The position numbers and the translations under genes were made by a program. The notes under the pieces are model-generated. The model was not told the DNA's origin. It worked only from the letters and a program-made list of their open reading frames with translations, and made no database searches. Positions 12,868 to 20,643 of a stretch of 38,859 nucleotides of DNA are shown here, in pieces (position 1 is the stretch's first letter; every line of letters starts with the position of its first letter). Source of the DNA: a virus; IMG/VR virus record IMGVR_UViG_3300020202_000157, positions 1-38,859 of that record. One strand, 5' to 3'.

Positions 12868-13083
12868 ATGAAACCCAAACCACCAAAGAAGAAAGATCCG
12901 AAGCCTAAAGAGGTAAGCGGCAAAGTAAAGCAAAACACCAAGCCTTACACTTTAGAATTTGAGCTTAGCTGCTCGAAAAGCGACGACAGTTATTTAGGCG
13001 GCATTAGCCACATAGGAGTAGTAAAATATAAACCAGACGGCTCAATCGACTGGGCTAATATTGTTTGGCATAAACTAAAGTAA
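12868..13083 (+). CDS. Small hypothetical protein
   Basis: 71 aa, starting MKPKPPKKKD. A Lys/Pro-rich N-terminal 25 residues is followed by a beta-rich part ('YTLEFELSCSKSDDSYLGG' then 'GVVKYKPDGSIDW'). No known family. It is immediately upstream of the small terminase gene. Confidence 0.6.
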   Translation: MKPKPPKKKDPKPKEVSGKVKQNTKPYTLEFELSCSKSDDSYLGGISHIGVVKYKPDGSIDWANIVWHKLK

Positions 13084-13084
13084 C

Positions 13085-13552
13085 ATGGCAAAGCATAAGT
13101 ACATAGAATCCCCCGAAAAGATGTGGGAGTTATTTGAAGGGTACAAAAAGGATTCAAAAGAAAACCCATTGCTCGAGCATGATTTTGTAGGTAAAGACGG
13201 GGATTCAGTTTACAGAAAGAAGGAAAGGTGCCTATCCATGGAAGGCTTTGAGTGTTACGTATTGGATCACACAGAGTTAACTTATCCGGATTTGACTAAT
13301 TATTTTGAGGGAAAGGACTCGTATAAAGATTTTCTCCCTATCTGTTCGCGCATAAAGCGGGAAATCAGACGTGATCAAATCGAAGGCGGCATGGCTGGCA
13401 TCTACAATCCTAGCATCACGCAGCGCCTTAACGGCTTGACAGAGAAGCAGGACGTAACCACCCAAGGGGAGAAGATCAACAAGATCACGGTGGAAGTAAT
13501 AAAGTCAGAGGCCCCGCTGGCGAGTAGTGAAAACGAAATAAAACTGGATTAA
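13085..13552 (+). CDS. terS: Small terminase subunit, gp3-type DNA packaging protein
   Basis: 155 aa, starting MAKHKYIESP. 'PEKMWELFEGYKK', 'SMEGFECYVLD', 'FLPICSRIKREIRRDQIEGG' and 'AGIYNPSITQRLNGLTEK' are the characteristic sequence of the phage gp3-type packaging family widespread in Bacteroidota prophages. It should recognise the packaging site and load the large subunit encoded 270 bp downstream. Confidence 0.88.
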   Translation: MAKHKYIESPEKMWELFEGYKKDSKENPLLEHDFVGKDGDSVYRKKERCLSMEGFECYVLDHTELTYPDLTNYFEGKDSYKDFLPICSRIKREIRRDQIEGGMAGIYNPSITQRLNGLTEKQDVTTQGEKINKITVEVIKSEAPLASSENEIKLD

Positions 13553-13641
13553 TGATACAGGAAATTCTATTAAGCTTGGGATGTTTCATGCTCGGCGCAT
13601 TAGCTGGGTTTGTGGCAGCTTCGTGCATAAGGAGGAAATAA
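13552..13641 (+). CDS. Tiny membrane peptide (29 aa)
   Basis: It starts MIQEILLSLG at 13552 in a TAATG overlap with the small terminase stop. It is one hydrophobic helix ('LLSLGCFMLGALAGFVAA') ending CIRRK. A purine-rich AAGGAGG just before its stop may serve the next gene. Confidence 0.45.
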   Translation: MIQEILLSLGCFMLGALAGFVAASCIRRK

Positions 13642-13654
13642 ATTCGTCGAACAA

Positions 13655-13825
13655 ATGAGTAATAAAGTATCAAAAAAAGCGGAGGGTAGACGGGATTCGT
13701 CGAAACAGACTAAATACAAGCCTTGGCCTAAAGGCACATGCTTATTGAAAAAGGCTCATGGTTGCGGATGCGGTTACACGTCGGGTCAATGTAACGGCGG
13801 TGGAGGGAAGTATGGCCTTTGCTAA
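13655..13825 (+). CDS. Cys/Gly-rich small protein (56 aa)
   Basis: It starts MSNKVSKKAE at 13655, preceded by an AAGGAGG-like site 18 nt upstream. A basic N-terminus is followed by a Cys/Gly-rich end ('TCLLKKAHGCGCGYTSGQ' then CNGGGGKYGLC) with five Cys. Its TAA overlaps the ATG of the large terminase. A small metal-binding or structural role is possible; the family is unknown to me. Confidence 0.5.
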   Translation: MSNKVSKKAEGRRDSSKQTKYKPWPKGTCLLKKAHGCGCGYTSGQCNGGGGKYGLC

Positions 13826-14979
13826 TGTTCACCACCTCCTGCCTATACGAAGCCAACTACAACGCCACGGAAGATATTATTGTTAACCAGGGCGGTTCAT
13901 CTTCCGGCAAAACTTACGCTATCCTTCAGGTTCTTTTTACCCATTTCGTAAAAGAAAGAAACGTTATTACGGTAGTAGGTGAGTCGATCCCTAACTTAAA
14001 AGCCGGTGCCCTGCGTGATGCTGTGGACATTGTAAACAACTCCCCTATCCTTAACGGGTTTATCGTTGACTACAACAAAACCGACCGCGTGTTCACGGGA
14101 AGTAACGGCTCAATAATGGAGTTTAAATCCTACCTCACGGCTCAGGATGCCAAGTCGGGTAAAAGAGATTACCTGTTCATGAATGAGGCCAACGGCATTA
14201 TAAAAGACATTTGGGACCAGTTAGAGATAAGAACAAAGAAGCAAGCCTTTTTAGATTACAACCCCACAGCAGAGTTTTGGGTGCACGAACAGATATTAAC
14301 ACAGCCAAAGGTTAAGTTAATAATTTCCGACCACAGGCACAATCCTTTTGTACCCGACAAGATCCGGGAGAAGTTAGAAGGGCTAAGATTTAAAGACCTC
14401 GATCTGTTCAAAGTGTACGCCCGAGGCATGACAGGAAAGATCGAAGGCCTAGTTTTCAGGAACTTTGAAACCATAAAAGATGTGCCGTTAGGCGCTGAGT
14501 TAATAGCCTGCTGGCAGGATTGGGGCTTTACTAACGACCCTTCATCATTCGGCAAGGTGTTTAAATGGAACGGGGATTTAATAGTAGACGAGCTCTTTTA
14601 TGAAACCGGGCTGACGAACGCCGACATAGTTCAAAAGTATAAGCACTTGGGCATTACTAAGCAAATGTCAATTGTTTGCGACTCAGCAGAGCCAAAGAGC
14701 ATAGAAGATTTAAGACGTGCCGGGTTTAGGGTTGAGGCTGCCGAGAAAGGCCCAGACAGCATAAAGAACTCAATCGACAAGCTAAAGCAGTTTAAGATAT
14801 GGATTACGCGCCGGTCCGTAAACACAATAAAGGAATTTAGGAATTATAAGTGGGCTAACGACTCACAAGGCAAACCTTTAAATATCCCGGTTGACCACAT
14901 GAACCACTCAATAGACGGTATCAGGTATGTGGCTCTTAACAAAATAGGTAAAAACAGCGGCAAGTACCACGTTATTTAG
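13825..14979 (+). CDS. terL: Large terminase subunit
   Basis: 384 aa from the ATG at 13825 (MFTTSCLYEA; TAATG with the preceding gene). Walker A 'NQGGSSSGKTY' is at residues 21-31, Walker B/catalytic Glu in 'YLFMNEANG' at about 115, and the RNase H-like nuclease domain shows 'QDWGFTNDPS' and 'VCDSAEPKSIEDL'. This is the PBSX/Terminase_3 type. It is the packaging ATPase and headful or site nuclease. A 36-nt gap with an ATTGCTATTTA motif separates it from the next gene. Confidence 0.95.
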   Translation: MFTTSCLYEANYNATEDIIVNQGGSSSGKTYAILQVLFTHFVKERNVITVVGESIPNLKAGALRDAVDIVNNSPILNGFIVDYNKTDRVFTGSNGSIMEFKSYLTAQDAKSGKRDYLFMNEANGIIKDIWDQLEIRTKKQAFLDYNPTAEFWVHEQILTQPKVKLIISDHRHNPFVPDKIREKLEGLRFKDLDLFKVYARGMTGKIEGLVFRNFETIKDVPLGAELIACWQDWGFTNDPSSFGKVFKWNGDLIVDELFYETGLTNADIVQKYKHLGITKQMSIVCDSAEPKSIEDLRRAGFRVEAAEKGPDSIKNSIDKLKQFKIWITRRSVNTIKEFRNYKWANDSQGKPLNIPVDHMNHSIDGIRYVALNKIGKNSGKYHVI

Positions 14980-14999
14980 TCCACAAAACATTTTCCCGA

Positions 15000-15015
15000 A
15001 TTGCTATTTAATAGC
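15000..15015 (+). promoter_or_regulatory. Recurrent ATTGCTATTTA motif, copy 1
   Basis: ATTGCTATTTA (15000-15010), then 5 nt (ATAGC), then the ATG at 15016. The identical motif and spacing occur before three other late genes. It is probably a phage promoter -7 element giving a leaderless or near-leaderless transcript, or a translation signal. Confidence 0.6.
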
Positions 15016-15663
15016 ATGAGGGTACCTAAATCATTCAACCAAGTAACCGTCGAGCAGTACCAGGAACTCGCTCCAATCCACAAAAAGGTTAAGTCCGAAG
15101 CCGACCCCGTGAAGTACTTCACTTGCTGGGCGAACATTATCTCAATCCTTACTGACAAGCCTATTGATGAAATACAGGCTTTACCAGCGGAACAAATAGC
15201 AAAGATCGCGGGGGAATTAACCTGGCTGGACATGGAAGTTAAGGGCTGGCCATCGCCTTTTATTTTTCACAAAGGCAGGCTATACCGCGCCCGACTTAAC
15301 GCAAAGAAACTAAGCCCTGGGCAATACATCGACATTAAATCTTTCTTAATGCATGGCTCGGTGTCGGAGCAGCTACATAATCTTCTCGCGGCGATTTACG
15401 TGCCTCTCTCTTTAAAAGGATTTGTTTACAAAGGCGAAAACCATGAGCGAACGGCTAACGCAATGAAGTCTGTCAGGGTTGGGAAGATAGCGCCAACGGT
15501 TTTTTTTTACTCAAAAGCATTGAAAGCCTCGATAGAAACTATTCGGCAATATGGGATAAGGCTAGCGCAGGAGAAAATGAAGGAATCAGACGAGGCCTTA
15601 ATGGAGACCCTGAAGCTGATTTTAGAAGACGTTGGGGCTGGTACATCACGATCGACGAAATAA
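15016..15663 (+). CDS. Tail assembly chaperone-like protein, 0-frame product
   Basis: 215 aa from the ATG at 15016 (MRVPKSFNQV). 'SFNQVTVEQYQELAPIH' and 'LSPGQYIDIKSFLMHG' match a family placed directly after terminase in Bacteroidota phages. The frame contains T9 at 15500-15508, which includes a canonical heptamer T TTT TTT in phase. After it the 0-frame ends at 15663, while the -1 frame stays open to 15788, as in G/GT-type tail chaperones. Role assignment rests on this frameshift pattern and on position upstream of tail genes. Confidence 0.65.
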   Translation: MRVPKSFNQVTVEQYQELAPIHKKVKSEADPVKYFTCWANIISILTDKPIDEIQALPAEQIAKIAGELTWLDMEVKGWPSPFIFHKGRLYRARLNAKKLSPGQYIDIKSFLMHGSVSEQLHNLLAAIYVPLSLKGFVYKGENHERTANAMKSVRVGKIAPTVFFYSKALKASIETIRQYGIRLAQEKMKESDEALMETLKLILEDVGAGTSRSTK

Positions 15664-15788
15664 CCGGGGGAGATCCATTTAAAGAAGATGAGATGTTTAA
15701 ATGGAGTTTAATACGATTCTTAAACCGCATCGCCTATCAGAAGGAAAAGAATTTTGTTTTAAGCCAAAGGATAAAAGCTAAGAAGTGA
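15507..15788 (+). CDS. -1 frameshift extension of the tail chaperone-like gene
   Basis: The frame is open from about 15456 and has no usable start before an internal Met (15691), so it is expected only through -1 slippage on T TTT TTT (15501-15507). After slippage it reads FFLLKSIESLDRNYSAIW and then 'RRWGWYITIDEITGGDPF' and 'LIRFLNRIAYQKEKNF', ending in TGA at 15788. The fusion would be about 257 aa. The W-G-W-Y ... GGD ... LNRIAYQKEK pattern looks like the conserved C-terminus of this family. Ending in GTGA with the next gene's start supports translation. A homopolymer sequencing error is the alternative. Confidence 0.6.
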   Translation, partial: LLKSIESLDRNYSAIWDKASAGENEGIRRGLNGDPEADFRRRWGWYITIDEITGGDPFKEDEMFKWSLIRFLNRIAYQKEKNFVLSQRIKAKK

Positions 15789-16381
15789 ATTTGACAGATA
15801 AAATAGCTGAAGCGCAAAAGAAGTGGGGGAAGGAGTTTGCCACAGACTTAAAAGCGTCTCTAGAAACTGCTTTGAAAAAAGGCCGAAAGGGCAACCCCCA
15901 GGAAGCTTCATTACACTTCGACGAGCAAATCGAGTACTCTAGCGACGGGGTAAAAGTTCAAATCATTGCTTCGGGAGATTACTGGCTTAACATCGAAAAA
16001 GGAAGGAAGCCAGGAGCGAAAAGACCGCCTTCAGAAGTTGTAGGAAAGAAGTGGCAGAACGCTAACAACATCAATGCAAAGAAAGTCTTAGCCGAGATCG
16101 CAGTTAACTACAAAAGGAAAAACGGCCTTTCTGTTACGGATAGAAAAATAACAAGGCGAAAAAAGGAACTGTCTTACGACGAAGCTGCTAAGAGATTGTC
16201 CTTTATTCTCGCAGGTTCCATTAGTAAAAAAGGAATCAAGGCTAAGCCATATGTTCAGGAAGTTTTAAACGACGGGCGCGTGGATGAGCTAAAGCAAACC
16301 ATTTCAGGTATCGTAGGGCGTGAGATAGTCCTTGAATTGAATTTTAAAAACGAGTTTGAAAACATAACAATAGTAGTATAA
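15785..16381 (+). CDS. HK97 gp10-like tail completion protein
   Basis: 198 aa; GTG start at 15785 overlapping the TGA of the frameshift product. 'YWLNIEKGRKPGAKRPP' (the 'Y...E.G..PG' segment) and the C-terminal 'KAKPYVQEVLND' are typical of HK97 gp10-type neck/tail-completion proteins. It lies among the tail genes and ends in TAATG with the next gene. Confidence 0.65.
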   Translation: MNLTDKIAEAQKKWGKEFATDLKASLETALKKGRKGNPQEASLHFDEQIEYSSDGVKVQIIASGDYWLNIEKGRKPGAKRPPSEVVGKKWQNANNINAKKVLAEIAVNYKRKNGLSVTDRKITRRKKELSYDEAAKRLSFILAGSISKKGIKAKPYVQEVLNDGRVDELKQTISGIVGREIVLELNFKNEFENITIVV

Positions 16382-17661
16382 TGGCAGTAACAGTAATAAG
16401 CCAGCCTTCAGCTTATACCCCGGCATTTAACCCTCAGTTTTGGGTTGCTAGTTCTAACCAAACTGCGCAGCCTAACTTCAGGTACAGAGTTATTCTGACC
16501 GACTTAATCACCAGCGAAACCGTAACAAAGGACATGGACGCTGACCCGGTAACGGGAAGATTGGAGCTTGACTCGGGATCATTCTCTGAAAACTTTTGTA
16601 CCCAGGTTAACCCTTCAGGCCTTTACGGATTCCAAAAGAACACCGGGGCAATAAGAAAGATCAGGGTTAACATCGGGGAAGTGTACGGCGCAACGCCTAC
16701 TTATTTCGCGGGGGCAAACACCGATTATATTATTTGGAACGCCGCTTTAGACTTCTTAGAGTTTCAAAACTTCGATTACACCGATTACTTATACACCGCA
16801 AGTCCTAACATACAATACATCTGTAACGACAAAAACCCGGAATACAACTACGCAGCAAGCACTATACCCTACCGTTTGCGCGAAAAGACAATGTCAGGGC
16901 ACAGCTCATATTTATACTGTCTTAATTCTGCGGCGGGGGATTTTGAAAAGATCGAAGTAGTAGGATTCGACGCCGCTGGTAACACAATCACCAGCACAAC
17001 AATAGGAAACATTAACCTTTCGGGTTCTACCACTTACACGGATAAATACCAATTCATTGATATTGGTTACGACGGGTTAGTGAACGTTCCGCAGTCCCAG
17101 GTTATTTCGGGGACTTATCCTATCCCGGTTTCTACGTACGCTTCTTATTTAGTAAGGGAGACTTCAACATGGATCGGAGTAAACCCAAGAAAAGCAATAA
17201 AGTATTTCGATGTTGTTTGTGAGCCGAGGTACGATTCACTAAGCCTTCACTACTTAACGCCCGAGGGTGATTTTGCCACACAGTTATTTACTAAGCTCAA
17301 GCTGAGAAAAAGCGAGGTCAATAAATCTTATTACTCTAAAATCCCTTACGAACAAACCTTAGTGAACGGTAATTACACCGTCACGTACTCAAGGGGTGCG
17401 GCTATTGAAAACACCCTTAGCTCCACGATAAAAGACTCCATCACAGTTCATACGGATTGGCTGGAAGAATACGAAGTAACAAGGTTAAAAGACGCTGCAA
17501 GCGCACCGGTGGTTTATGTTTCGTTTGGCGATGGGTTGGGATTCGTGAGCATGAAGATCAAACAAAATTCATTCGAAGAAAGAAGGAAGTACAATGAGCA
17601 GCTTTTATCCGTGTCGTTTGACCTTGAATACACTCATGTTAATGTAAGGCAGAAAGGATGA
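16381..17661 (+). CDS. Phage tail/baseplate structural protein
   Basis: 426 aa, starting MAVTVISQPS. It is beta-rich. The N-terminal 'QPSAYTPAFNPQFWVASSN' and 'FRYRVILTDLI' match a family of large structural proteins in Bacteroidota siphophages, found just before the next (810-aa) tail protein. A distal-tail or baseplate role is inferred from order; no enzyme motif was seen. It overlaps the next gene by 4 nt. Confidence 0.65.
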   Translation: MAVTVISQPSAYTPAFNPQFWVASSNQTAQPNFRYRVILTDLITSETVTKDMDADPVTGRLELDSGSFSENFCTQVNPSGLYGFQKNTGAIRKIRVNIGEVYGATPTYFAGANTDYIIWNAALDFLEFQNFDYTDYLYTASPNIQYICNDKNPEYNYAASTIPYRLREKTMSGHSSYLYCLNSAAGDFEKIEVVGFDAAGNTITSTTIGNINLSGSTTYTDKYQFIDIGYDGLVNVPQSQVISGTYPIPVSTYASYLVRETSTWIGVNPRKAIKYFDVVCEPRYDSLSLHYLTPEGDFATQLFTKLKLRKSEVNKSYYSKIPYEQTLVNGNYTVTYSRGAAIENTLSSTIKDSITVHTDWLEEYEVTRLKDAASAPVVYVSFGDGLGFVSMKIKQNSFEERRKYNEQLLSVSFDLEYTHVNVRQKG

Positions 17662-20090
17662 ACGCTAAGTTAATAGTATACTCACCTTCGGGCAATCCAA
17701 CTTCAGTAGGAATAAAAGAAGAAATCCCTATTAACATCACTATTGCTATTGCGGATGTAAGGGAGCCGGATAAAAGGAATAGTTCTTTTAGTAAGACTAT
17801 TGTTATACCCGGAAGCCAAACGGTTAACCGATTATTCGAACACATTTTTGATGTAACAACAGAGCTGACAAACTTCAACCCTAATCTTAAAACAAGGTGC
17901 GAATATTTCGTAAAAAGCGAAAGGGTTTTTGAAGGTGACCTTCAGTTATTAAGGATCAAGCCTAGAGGTAAATCGCCATACATTGAAGTAGAATACGAGT
18001 GCTCCGTGGTGGGAAGATTGGCTAACGTGTTCCTTGATTTGGGCAACGCGATGCTGACGGACCTTGACTTCTCTGACCTTAATCACACATTTGACTATCC
18101 AAATAGAAACTGGACTCCGACACTAGGAACAGGATATACTTATCCTTTTATTGATTACGGCGTAACTGGTGGTAATACTGGCAGCTGGACTTTTGAGCAT
18201 CTTAAGCCAGCGATATTCGAAGTTGAATACGTTAATAGAATACTCACCAGCATCGGTAAGACTAAAACATCAACTTATTTTTCTTCCACGTACGCAAGGT
18301 CTATTATCATTCCCGATGTAAACGAAGGCCCCCTGAAGATGACCGCGACGCAGGTTAACGCCATGAGTTTTTACGCGGGTAAATCGGCCCTAACGACTTT
18401 TAGCAACCTTACGGGAGCCTACACCGGGGGCAGTTTCGGCGCTTGGGTGTTCGGGGGATTTAACTACGATGGAATAGTAGGGAACTTAGTTTTTAACGAC
18501 GACTCAACTTTACCATTTTACGACGGTGGTAACAACTACAGTACCGTAAGCTCAACCTACACCACGCCTTTTGAGGGAAGCTTTAACCTGGTAACGTTTA
18601 ACAAGTTTGAGATACTGGTCAATCCACCTGCGGGCACGGTTTCAATGGGTATAGTAAACACTTACTATACTTTCAAGGTAGACATTGTTACAAGCGGCGG
18701 CACTCTAATTACTACCCAATCGGTTCAAACTACTGCTAACTTTTCTACTTACACAGAGTTCACGGTTCAGGCTCAGATACCAAGCGTTTACCTCGGATTC
18801 GGCACCCAGTTAAGTTGCAGGATCACAAAAGACGACCAGAGCAATTTGTCTACTAAATTCTTTGACGCAGGGATGTCGCCTATTACTTCTGGAACAGCAA
18901 GCCTAACTATCCGGCAAAAAGTCGGCTCATGGTATTCCGGCACCACCGCCAACGGTTACCTGCCTTTGACTTACACCGTGGACATGAACTCTACAGTGCC
19001 AAAGAACGTAAGGCAGATTGACTTTCTGATGTCGGTTATCAAAGCCGAGAACCTTTACATGGAGCTGGACCTCACAGACTCTAATAACTACATAATAGAA
19101 AAGCGCGACGACTTCTTTTTAAACTCCGCGCCTTTGGATTGGACGGATAAATGGGACTACCAAAGAGGCGACGAGATTATACCAATGGGTGACCTGGATT
19201 GGCGGGAGTACTTATTTACATACAAGTCAGACGGTGACAAATACAACAAGCTTTATAAAGACGCTTACGGTGAAGTATACGGCCAGGAGCAGATTTACGT
19301 AAACAACGACTTCATTAAGAGCACGAAAAAGAATGAGTTGATTTTTGCCGCGACGCCTTTAGTCGGCAACACGGTAAATAATATCGTCGCCCCCGTACTC
19401 GCTCAGATCGACGGCGTGAACATTAAGCCAATGACCTGCCAGATCCGTAGGCTGTATTGGGGTGGATTACTTAACAGCACCGGGTGGAACCTCGTTTACG
19501 CTAACACTAATTATAACAATCAGATACAATACCCTTACTGCGGGCACTTAGATAACCCATACAGCCCTACAATAGACCTGTGCTGGGATAACCCCAAAGA
19601 GCTTTACTACTTCCTTCCCGCACAGACCTACACTAATAACAATTTGTATGTAAGGAACTACAAAAAGATGATCGACCAGATCACTGATCAAAACAGCAAG
19701 ATCGTTATTAAGTGGATGTACCTAACCCCAAAGGACATTGCAAATTTTACATTCAGGAAAAAGATTTGGATTCATGATTCGCTTTACCTCGTAAATAAAA
19801 TCATGGACTACGACCCGCAAGAAGTTTCATTGTGCCGGGTTGAGTTTCTGCGCCTTGCTTTTGTTGATAATCCCGTGACGGAAGTTATAGAGCTATGGAA
19901 CAACGGGGAAGGAAGTTCAAGCGGTTCCCAATACGGGATCAAAGTAAACTACGGCAACAACCCCAATGATATTTCAGGGGATTCTCCTGCCGGCTCTAAT
20001 AACTATGTCTACGGGGGCAACAGCTCAATCATTGGGGGATATAACAACTACGTAGGAGGAATAACAAACGCTGACACTGACACGCCATGA
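17658..20090 (+). CDS. Large tail/baseplate protein with C-terminal adhesin-like repeat
   Basis: 810 aa, starting MNAKLIVYSP. The N-terminal 'VREPDKRNSSFSKTIVIPGS' and 'NRLFEHIFDV' are typical of the large tail proteins of Bacteroidota phages. The middle is beta-rich with aromatic stretches. The last 60 residues are Gly/Asn/Ser-rich with 'NNYVYGGNSSIIGGYNNYVG', which resembles the G-N-x-S-x-I-x-G-G repeats of trimeric (YadA-type) adhesin heads. It probably forms the tail tip and carries a trimeric fibre-like end. Confidence 0.7.
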   Translation: MNAKLIVYSPSGNPTSVGIKEEIPINITIAIADVREPDKRNSSFSKTIVIPGSQTVNRLFEHIFDVTTELTNFNPNLKTRCEYFVKSERVFEGDLQLLRIKPRGKSPYIEVEYECSVVGRLANVFLDLGNAMLTDLDFSDLNHTFDYPNRNWTPTLGTGYTYPFIDYGVTGGNTGSWTFEHLKPAIFEVEYVNRILTSIGKTKTSTYFSSTYARSIIIPDVNEGPLKMTATQVNAMSFYAGKSALTTFSNLTGAYTGGSFGAWVFGGFNYDGIVGNLVFNDDSTLPFYDGGNNYSTVSSTYTTPFEGSFNLVTFNKFEILVNPPAGTVSMGIVNTYYTFKVDIVTSGGTLITTQSVQTTANFSTYTEFTVQAQIPSVYLGFGTQLSCRITKDDQSNLSTKFFDAGMSPITSGTASLTIRQKVGSWYSGTTANGYLPLTYTVDMNSTVPKNVRQIDFLMSVIKAENLYMELDLTDSNNYIIEKRDDFFLNSAPLDWTDKWDYQRGDEIIPMGDLDWREYLFTYKSDGDKYNKLYKDAYGEVYGQEQIYVNNDFIKSTKKNELIFAATPLVGNTVNNIVAPVLAQIDGVNIKPMTCQIRRLYWGGLLNSTGWNLVYANTNYNNQIQYPYCGHLDNPYSPTIDLCWDNPKELYYFLPAQTYTNNNLYVRNYKKMIDQITDQNSKIVIKWMYLTPKDIANFTFRKKIWIHDSLYLVNKIMDYDPQEVSLCRVEFLRLAFVDNPVTEVIELWNNGEGSSSGSQYGIKVNYGNNPNDISGDSPAGSNNYVYGGNSSIIGGYNNYVGGITNADTDTP

Positions 20091-20560
20091 GTAACCCTAG
20101 AAATAACAATGTAAATCTATTCGGTTGTATTAACGTAATCACCACAGGAGCGTGTGAGAACATCGCATTTATTAACTGCTCAGGAATGAGTGGCAACCCC
20201 TCCATGAACAACCGCACCTACAATTTAAATACAAGAGTGCTAGCGAATAAGTGGATTGAAATAGACAGCACCACGGCCTCAGCTTTAGCCCCTAAAGTAA
20301 TTGACGGGGGTTTGGGTAATAAGATCAAAGCAGATATGTCAGCGGGACATTGTTACGTGCAGTTAGATGTTGAAGCCCTCGACGGTGAAACGGTGACAGT
20401 GAAAGTAATGGACGGGACAAATAATTTAATCGTAAGCACCCTGAACAACACAGAGACTTACTTCGATACCGTGAGCAATGCCCTTCCTTACACCATAAAC
20501 CCCGCGACGGGGGATGTAATAAGAATATCAAGTGACGGAACCAAATTTATTCAGATATGA
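20087..20560 (+). CDS. Small tail fibre-like protein
   Basis: 157 aa, starting MSNPRNNNVN, coupled by ATGA to the 810-aa tail protein. Its first 35 residues continue the Asn/Gly/Cys-rich repeat style ('VNLFGCINVITTGACENIAF', then 'INCSGMSG'), suggesting a beta-helical stalk. The rest is a beta-sandwich-like head. Together with the preceding C-terminus it may form the receptor-binding tip. Confidence 0.6.
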   Translation: MSNPRNNNVNLFGCINVITTGACENIAFINCSGMSGNPSMNNRTYNLNTRVLANKWIEIDSTTASALAPKVIDGGLGNKIKADMSAGHCYVQLDVEALDGETVTVKVMDGTNNLIVSTLNNTETYFDTVSNALPYTINPATGDVIRISSDGTKFIQI

Positions 20561-20643
20561 TCGAACAGCAATTAGAACAAGGCTTTAATGCCTTAATAAC
20601 ATTAATCGAACTAACAATTATCGACGATGGCAGAGCAAAATAA
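20557..20643 (+). CDS. Very short coupled peptide (28 aa)
   Basis: It starts MIEQQLEQGF at an ATGA overlap with the previous stop and runs 17 nt into the tape-measure gene. Mostly helical. It may serve mainly to couple translation of the two genes rather than encode a functional protein. Confidence 0.35.
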   Translation: MIEQQLEQGFNALITLIELTIIDDGRAK

